Shown here piece by piece: positions 50,890-55,082 of a DNA stretch of 55,082 nucleotides. A model generated the notes under the pieces. It had not been told where the DNA came from. It was given only the letters and a program-made list of their open reading frames with translations, and did no database searches. The stretch's first letter is position 1. Every line of letters begins with the position of its first letter. Origin of the DNA: a bacterium (GTDB taxonomy: Bacteria; 4484-113; JAFGCY01); assembly GCA_020849855.1 (NCBI GenBank), contig JADZFO010000036.1, positions 1-55,082 on the forward strand, in the 5' to 3' direction. Made by a program: the position numbers and the translations under genes.

Positions 50890-51170
50890 AGTGCTGAGAG
50901 TGGCATGCAGGTTAAAGGGGGACCGCCGGGCTGAGGCTGAGGGCCCGGCGGAACCCCTGAAGCGTGGAAACTGGCAGCAGGGGTGGCGCAGCACTGGACC
51001 CAGGCCCTGGCCCTCGCCGCGTTGGTGCTGCGGCCAGATTCCACGCAAAAGGACAACATCCGCGCATGCGCGCGAACGCACATTCTTGTGCCGACCAGGG
51101 GGTTTTTCCGCCTAAAGGCGCGAGGATCCTGCAGAGCTGCCCGCACAGGGCACATTTCAGCCGGTCGGTC
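50851..51170 (-). ncRNA. Candidate structured non-coding RNA upstream of the protease operon
   Basis: About 320 bp with no convincing gene but many dyads: CCGACC (51091-51096) with GGTCGG (51163-51168), GCACA-TTCT-TGTGC (51078-51091), the palindrome CGCGCATGCGCG (51061-51072), and CCGCCGGGC (50923-50931) with GCCCGGCGG (50943-50951). CCCC at 50954-50957 can pair either with GGGG at 50917-50920 or with GGGG at 50980-50983, a mutually exclusive choice. A minus-strand terminator closes the region. I see none of the signatures of RNase P, tmRNA or SRP RNA. It could be an independent RNA or a long regulatory leader; the exact 5' end is unknown. Confidence 0.35.
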
Positions 51171-51353
51171 AAAACAATAGACCATCCGAATCAGTTCTTG
51201 TTCCCGAATTCCTGCGGATCTTCCCCCGACCGTGCAGACGCTGCCCAGTCGTTTCCAGCGTCTGTATCTGTTCTACCCGTCCGCGGCGCGGGCAAAAAGC
51301 CGGCCACGGGCCAGACATGGACATACTATGTCAAATGTTATGCCGTGTGCTGT

Positions 51354-51359
51354 TATACT
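51354..51359 (+). promoter_or_regulatory. -10 box of the 51.4-kb membrane protein gene
   Basis: TATACT, fifteen bases before ATG 51375; TSS expected about eight bases before the start. Confidence 0.4.
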
Positions 51360-51374
51360 GTTACTGTGGTTGAG

Positions 51375-52046
51375 ATGAATTCCGAAGCGGCGCAGCCGGG
51401 TGCGCGTCGTTTCTCCTCCCTTCGTCGCGCGGTGCTGCGCCTGCTGGGTGCAGGCCTGCTGCTCCTGCTGGCCGCTGCCGCCTGGTACGCCTGGGCCTTC
51501 CTGTGCTCGGGCCGTCTTGCGCTGGCCCAGCCGGCCCCATCCACAGAGATCCCCCGCGGCTTCGACTTCGGCCCTGTCTGGCTGGAAGCCGGGCAGAGTT
51601 CGCGCTACTTCATCCGCGCCCTGGTGCCGGAAACCGAAGGCGCGCCCTGGTACACCAGCTTTGAGATCCTCGACGCCCGGCGCCAGCCGGTGCAGCGCCA
51701 GGAGGAAGTCCGCTATGTGGGTGAGTACCAGCTTGTGCCGGGCAGCCGCGAGACCTTCAGCGGGACCTTCAGCCTGGCCCAGGATACCGGTTACTACTAC
51801 TTCCGCTTCCAGGCCCGCAACGGCAACTATCCGCCTGTGGTGGATGGCCCGCCGGTGCTGGAGTTCAGCCTGCGCCAGCGGGTGATCGGCGGTCTCGCAC
51901 TCTGGGGGCCCAGCCTGTTGCTGGCGCTGTCCGGGCTGCTGTGCCTGGTCAGCGGGGCGCGCTCGATCAACCGCCTCGGTGGGGCCGAGCGGCGCCAGGC
52001 CCCGCTGCCTGAAGCTGCCTGGAACACCGGCGCAGCACACGGCTGA
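51375..52046 (+). CDS. Membrane protein with two transmembrane helices and an extracytoplasmic beta domain
   Basis: 223 residues. N-terminal basic segment and helix (about 20-45, LRLLGAGLLLLLAAAAWYAW), then a beta-sandwich-like loop of about 125 residues (GFDFGPVWLEAGQSSRYFI, TFSGTFSLAQDTGYYYFRFQ) and a second helix near 172-195 (LALWGPSLLLALSGLLCLVS). The loop with its conserved aromatic strands looks like a carbohydrate-binding or Ig-like module. I start it at ATG 51375, behind TATACT, because sequence further upstream is non-coding in character. Function unknown. Confidence 0.6.
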   Translation: MNSEAAQPGARRFSSLRRAVLRLLGAGLLLLLAAAAWYAWAFLCSGRLALAQPAPSTEIPRGFDFGPVWLEAGQSSRYFIRALVPETEGAPWYTSFEILDARRQPVQRQEEVRYVGEYQLVPGSRETFSGTFSLAQDTGYYYFRFQARNGNYPPVVDGPPVLEFSLRQRVIGGLALWGPSLLLALSGLLCLVSGARSINRLGGAERRQAPLPEAAWNTGAAHG

Positions 52047-52104
52047 GCCGGCGGGGCCTGCAGGCCCGGGGCCGCTGTGATATAACTTTGGTGGGATAAG
52101 CCGG

Positions 52105-52521
52105 ATGGCCACACAGAGGAATCCTGTGGAGAGCAAGGCGGAGCTGCCCGGCGAGGCAGCTGGCCAGAACCTCGAACCAAAGCGCTGCTCACTATGCGGT
52201 GGCCAGTGTGTGCTGGGCGATTTCTCCTCGGTCGCAAACTTCGGCGTGACCCGCGAACCCCACTTCGTTACCAGCTACGGCTGGATGCAGGTCAAGTACG
52301 ACCGGGCGACCGCGGTAGACGTTTTCATGTGCCTGAACTGCGGGCACATTTCCTTCTTCGGCCGCACGCCGCTGGCAGTGCTGGGCCCGCTGGAGCGCCA
52401 GAAGCTGCTGCGCGACGCCAGTCCCGAACTGGAGCGCAAGATGCGCCTGGAGGAGAAGCGCCGCCAGGAGCTGGAGGCCAAGGGCCAGGCCCTGCCGGGA
52501 GACGACCACACCGGCGTCTAG
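52105..52521 (+). CDS. Zinc-ribbon protein of unknown function
   Basis: 138 residues. Two CxxC knuckles, CSLCGG (residues 28-33) and CLNCGH (76-81), form a zinc ribbon. Between them is a short beta region (FGVTREPHFVTSYGWMQVKY). The C-terminal third is a charged helix (LERKMRLEEKRRQELEAKG). Such stand-alone ribbons are often nucleic-acid- or protein-binding. TATAAC lies 18 bases before ATG 52105 and a GGTGGG stretch in between could serve as ribosome binding site. Confidence 0.65.
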   Translation: MATQRNPVESKAELPGEAAGQNLEPKRCSLCGGQCVLGDFSSVANFGVTREPHFVTSYGWMQVKYDRATAVDVFMCLNCGHISFFGRTPLAVLGPLERQKLLRDASPELERKMRLEEKRRQELEAKGQALPGDDHTGV

Positions 52522-52601
52522 ACCAGCTCTCAGGAGCCCGTCAAAAAGCCCTGGACCAGCTGTCAGGAGCCCTGCACCAGCCTTCGAGAGCCAGAAGTGA
52601 C

Positions 52602-52630
52602 TTGCACAGCTCGGGCGGTTCTGGTATATT
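52602..52630 (+). promoter_or_regulatory. Promoter of tRNA-Glu
   Basis: TTGCAC (52602-52607), 17-base spacer, TATATT (52625-52630); the tRNA begins 14 bases later. Confidence 0.75.
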
Positions 52631-52644
52631 CACACTCCGCTTAC

Positions 52645-52719
52645 GGCCCTATCGTCTAGCGGTCAGGACGTCGCCCTCTCAAGGCGAAAACACGGGTTCG
52701 AGTCCCGTTGGGGCTGCCA
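52645..52719 (+). tRNA. tRNA-Glu (anticodon CTC), integration site
   Basis: Complete cloverleaf with encoded CCA (52717-52719). The anticodon stem TCGCC/GGCGA holds the loop CTCTCAA with CTC at 52678-52680. The T arm has GGGTTCGAGTCCC. A mobile element begins at or inside its 3' half; the recombinase gene of that element runs antisense up to 52663. The host promoter remains intact. Confidence 0.97.
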
Positions 52720-54219
52720 ATTTCCATAAGACCCGCGCGACGCGAGGAGCGCGTAAGGCGGAATCCAGTCCCAGAGCACTTTCCGCGAATTCAAAGTCAG
52801 GTTCGAGCCAACCTCCGCGATAAAATCGCGTAGTTCATTTAGATCACCCCCCGCAGTCGGGAGATTCCGCTCCCTGACTGCGTTCAAGAGCTTCCGCAGA
52901 GGTTCGAGCCAAGAATATGGGCCTTCCTTCGAAACCAGCTTCAAGCGCGTCTCCAACGCGATCTTTTCATTTATCAAAACGCGACGGCGAGAGGTGTACT
53001 CAGACTTCTCTATTTCGCCGTCGAGGTGCAAGTCCGTAAGCCTGCGCAGCTTCGCTGCGATCTTTTCAATCTCAAGAGCGAACTCCGAAATCTGCGCGCT
53101 TTCGCGCGATCCTTCTTCAATCTCCCAAACGTCGAGCTGGGCAAGCATGGGTTCTATCCACTCCGAATTTTCGGGCAAGCCCAGCACTCGGATGTTCTCG
53201 GCCATCTGCGCTGACAACGCCTCTTCACGAATGAAGGGCTGTCCGCACTTCACAGTGCCGCTTTTCTTGGTACAGCGGTAATAGTAGAAAGACTGCGAAG
53301 TACCGTTCTTGTACTGCTTGAAGTGCGTTTCCGCAGTGATGGAAGAGCCGCACTCAGCACAGCGCATTAAGCCCAGGAACGGAAACTCTTTCTTCCACTT
53401 GGCTTGCGCTCTGCTACGGCCTTGCCGGACAAGGGCTACCTTGTCCCAGAGCGCCTTGCTGACGGCTGGCTGATGGATTCCCTCGTAAGTATCGCCAGCC
53501 CAAGTGAAGACACCGTAATAGAAGGTGTCAGAGAGGATGTCCACGACCTGATGCTTGCAGAGCATCCCGCCGGTGCGTGGCGCTTTCAACCCAAGGTTGA
53601 AGAGCAGATTGCTCATGTCGCGCAAACCGTAGCGGTTCGAGGCGTACAGCTCGTAAGCCTTCTTGATTAACGGAAAGGTTGTCGGGTCGGGAATGATCTC
53701 CTTGGTACGCGGATGGTTCATGTAGCCGATCTTGGCGCGGCTCGGATAGATACCCTTGCTGGCCTTGCTGCGCATCCCGCGCAAGGTCAACTCGCTTAGG
53801 TTGTCTACATAGTGCTTACTCTGCGCAAAGAAGAAGGCCAGCATGAACTTGTCGGTGCTGGTGTTACGGAAGACGCTGGTGGAGGTAACGATGAGGCGCA
53901 GCTTGCCGGTATCGAGCAGATTGATGATCCGCGCGCCGTCCATCGCGTTCCTCGCAAGGCGTGAAGGGTCATAGGCGATGAGCGCATTGGCTTTCCCTTC
54001 CTCAAGCGCCTGCATGACCTCTTCATACATGGGACGGCCAAGCGTCCGGGCGCTGCGGCTCTCCTCGCGCTGCAAGGCAACGGTGAGCTGCTGTTCGCTG
54101 GCTACCTTGCTGGCCCAAGCCTTCTGGTCTGGGATGCTTTGCACCTGCCGCTCGTCGCTCTCGGTGGACTTGCGGAAGTAAGCAATGTAAGTGAGCTGGC
54201 TGTCTTGGTTCTTCTTCAT
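52663..54219 (-). CDS. Large serine recombinase (integrase) ending inside tRNA-Glu
   Basis: 518 residues from ATG 54219; an upstream in-frame ATG (54294) would overlap the neighbouring gene by 65 bases. The resolvase domain starts YIAYFRKSTESDERQ with nucleophile Ser18 and has AYDPSRLARN. A recombinase domain follows (LTLRGMRSKASKGIYPSRA-type, ending near GVFTWAGDTYEG). Then comes a zinc beta-ribbon (CAECGSSI and the later Cys pair) and a coiled coil (LEIEKIAAKLRRLTDL). It cuts and rejoins att sites for integration and excision. The last 18 codons are read antisense from tRNA-Glu itself (52666-52719), so the C-terminus depends on the integrated state. Base composition is lower in G+C than the chromosome. 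Confidence 0.92.
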   Translation of the reverse strand: MKKNQDSQLTYIAYFRKSTESDERQVQSIPDQKAWASKVASEQQLTVALQREESRSARTLGRPMYEEVMQALEEGKANALIAYDPSRLARNAMDGARIINLLDTGKLRLIVTSTSVFRNTSTDKFMLAFFFAQSKHYVDNLSELTLRGMRSKASKGIYPSRAKIGYMNHPRTKEIIPDPTTFPLIKKAYELYASNRYGLRDMSNLLFNLGLKAPRTGGMLCKHQVVDILSDTFYYGVFTWAGDTYEGIHQPAVSKALWDKVALVRQGRSRAQAKWKKEFPFLGLMRCAECGSSITAETHFKQYKNGTSQSFYYYRCTKKSGTVKCGQPFIREEALSAQMAENIRVLGLPENSEWIEPMLAQLDVWEIEEGSRESAQISEFALEIEKIAAKLRRLTDLHLDGEIEKSEYTSRRRVLINEKIALETRLKLVSKEGPYSWLEPLRKLLNAVRERNLPTAGGDLNELRDFIAEVGSNLTLNSRKVLWDWIPPYALLASRGSYGNWQPQRDSNPCFRLERATS

Positions 54220-54229
54220 AGCTGGTTTC

Positions 54230-54957
54230 TTAAGGTGAATATGACTTGGCTGCGGGTTGGCCGGTTCGAGAAGTCTCGACTTCCCATTTGCCATCCTTCA
54301 CTACAACGCGGATACGGCCATCGCCTTTAGTGGTTAGCACCTTACGGAAAGAGCCGTCTAAGAGCTTTACGCCCCTGGCATGGTCGCGGTACGGCGCGCG
54401 GGCAAGAACTGTCCGGCCTTTAGTCTGCTCTTTGTCGCTGATGACAATGAGCTTGGGCGAGAGGAACTCAAAGGCTTTGTCGAGGTAGCCGCTGATGCGG
54501 CCATGATGTGAGGCAACAAAGAGGTTGGTTTCGCGCAGCCAGTATTGAAAGGCTTTGTTCTTCAAGTGCAAGCGCCAGCCGCGAGCATTGAGGTCTCCCG
54601 GTAGGCAGACGGTGAAATCTCCGTCCTTGATAAAGCTGACTAGCGAGAGGTCGTTTACATCCTTCACGCTCCCGACCGGTAAATAAAACTGGCGCAGCTC
54701 CATTGTGCGGAACTGGCGGGACGCTTCGATGGGCTGTAGCTCCGCTGTGGACTTGCTCCGCTCGACGTAAGCCGTCTGCGCTTTGCTCAGCGTCGCTTTC
54801 AGCTCTGAGACGTTCTGCAAGTACAACTGCGGGTGCTGCCAGACGTGCAACGGCTTGATCTTCTCCAATACTCCCGGCATGTCCGCAAGGTGGTCTTGGT
54901 CGGGGTGCGTGATGATTAAGTGATGCAGCCTGCGGCGTTCACCAAAGCCCTGCTTGG
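54230..54957 (-). pseudogene. ComEC/Rec2-like metallo-beta-lactamase-fold hydrolase, 5'-truncated
   Basis: The remaining frame (about 242 codons) begins immediately next to the transposase stop and contains the MBL metal motif ITHPDQDHLADM (HxxDQDH type) followed by a long helical stretch and LFVASHHGRISGYL, the second metal-ligand His cluster of ComEC-type hydrolase domains. The region before the first motif, which should hold the opening beta strands, is missing, and no ATG occurs before 54880. I infer that an insertion sequence cut off the 5' end. Ten bases separate it from the recombinase gene, and both have the lower G+C of the element. Confidence 0.7.
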
Positions 54958-55082
54958 CTAGTTGTGGCCGCCAAACAGGTTATTCAGTGCCGGAAGGCGC
55001 GATGTGGGTGGCAGATGGCCGATAGCACTGTGTGGTCGAGTGGAATTGTATCTTGAACAATAACTCTTCAGGGCTTCACATC
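54958..55082 (-). CDS. IS3/IS481-type transposase, C-terminal part (partial, runs off the window)
   Basis: The last 41 codons of a DDE (rve-type) transposase: CEALKSYCSRYNSTRPHSA, IGHLPPTSRLPALNNLFGG, then stop TAG at 54960-54958. YNSTRPHSAIG is the near-universal end of IS3/IS481-family integrase-core transposases. The rest lies beyond the window. It directly abuts the truncated metallo-beta-lactamase-fold gene. Confidence 0.82.
   Translation of the reverse strand, partial: CEALKSYCSRYNSTRPHSAIGHLPPTSRLPALNNLFGGHN

Larger units (their letters stand above)
50774..51374. other. 600-bp non-coding region between divergent transcripts
   Basis: Holds the protease-operon promoter (50809-50838), the minus-strand terminator (50851-50889), the structured stretch to about 51170, and the plus-strand -10 box at 51354. 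From 51170 to 51350 I see nothing specific. An open plus-strand frame runs through the region but has no domain and is rejected as coding. Confidence 0.5.
52700..55082. mobile_element. Integrated mobile genetic element (left part), site-specific in tRNA-Glu
   Basis: From the 3' half of tRNA-Glu to beyond the window end. It has a large serine recombinase at the tRNA edge, a ComEC-like remnant and an IS transposase, all on the minus strand, with lower G+C than the chromosome to the left. The left attachment site must lie within the tRNA 3' part. The right end and the cargo are outside the window. Confidence 0.75.

Noticed and set aside
50851-51170. RNase P RNA, tmRNA or T-box leader
   Set aside because: I looked for the GAGGAAAGTCC core of RNase P, a tmRNA tag with ALAA and the T-box motif on both strands and found none.
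50964-51374. In-frame upstream extension of the 51.4-kb membrane protein
   Set aside because: The extension crosses the structured non-coding region, reads as low-complexity Arg/Ala/Pro sequence and lacks a start signal; ATG 51375 has a -10 box and begins the membrane segment.
1-55082. CRISPR array
   Set aside because: No regularly spaced direct repeats with unique spacers were found; the repeats present are inverted, palindromic and few.

Overview
The window is about 55 kb of GC-rich bacterial chromosome. The base composition is visibly high in G+C, except for two low-GC genes near 15.5-16.7 kb and 33.5-34.5 kb and the right end beyond 52.7 kb. The cell is probably diderm: the first bases encode a beta-barrel C-terminus ending in Phe, there are seven or so lipoproteins, and a periplasmic NrfHA nitrite reductase is present. 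I cannot assign a phylum from the sequence. About a dozen genes have a -10 hexamer ending about 6 nt before an ATG or GTG start and no Shine-Dalgarno, so leaderless transcription is common here. That trait is known from Deinococcota, Actinobacteria and several uncultured lineages.

Left third (0-18 kb), mostly cellular functions. After the porin tail and a textbook terminator comes a leftward, translationally coupled trio: argS, an acetyl-CoA synthase-like iron-sulfur protein and a YbjN-like protein. Then follow a SpoIID/LytB-domain protein, a membrane-anchored coiled-coil protein, endonuclease III, a structured RNA resembling SRP RNA, an SPFH protein, tRNA-Gly(CCC), nrfH-nrfA (ammonifying nitrite reductase), an NrtR-like Nudix regulator, an acidic coiled-coil protein with a C-terminal NYN/PIN-like domain, an orphan PhnD-type binding lipoprotein, a low-GC secreted orphan and a class-V aminotransferase.

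Middle (18-43 kb). Three tandem 1.1-kb-residue lipoprotein paralogues (FN3-like, PKD-like and a propeller-like region) fill 18.1-28.3 kb. They are followed by a DUF58 protein, a divergent pair sharing one symmetrical -10 box (a secreted protein and a HemW-like radical SAM enzyme carrying two palindromic repeat insertions), membrane and secreted proteins of unknown function, two tandem DinB-family proteins, a CocE/S15-type hydrolase, a type-1 dihydroorotate dehydrogenase, an SRPBCC protein and a class-III aminotransferase.

Right third (43-55 kb). A large FG-GAP/ASPIC-UnbV lipoprotein is followed by a two-gene operon in which a small cohesin-like lipoprotein overlaps a secreted M6 metalloprotease carrying a dockerin-like calcium loop. 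This is a plausible cell-surface docking pair. A 600-bp non-coding stretch next to it is densely structured and ends in a strong minus-strand terminator. The window closes with tRNA-Glu(CTC), into which a mobile element has integrated. Its large serine recombinase reads antisense into the tRNA gene, and behind it lies a metallo-beta-lactamase-fold (ComEC-like) gene cut off by an IS transposase.

The strongest candidate for something undescribed is the gene at 1023-2759. It matches the catalytic domain of acetyl-CoA synthase and keeps the four cysteines of the [4Fe-4S] part of the A-cluster at the exact spacing, but the Cys-Gly-Cys that binds the two nickel ions has become Thr-Ala-Ile. It sits in an operon with argS and no other Wood-Ljungdahl genes are in the window.
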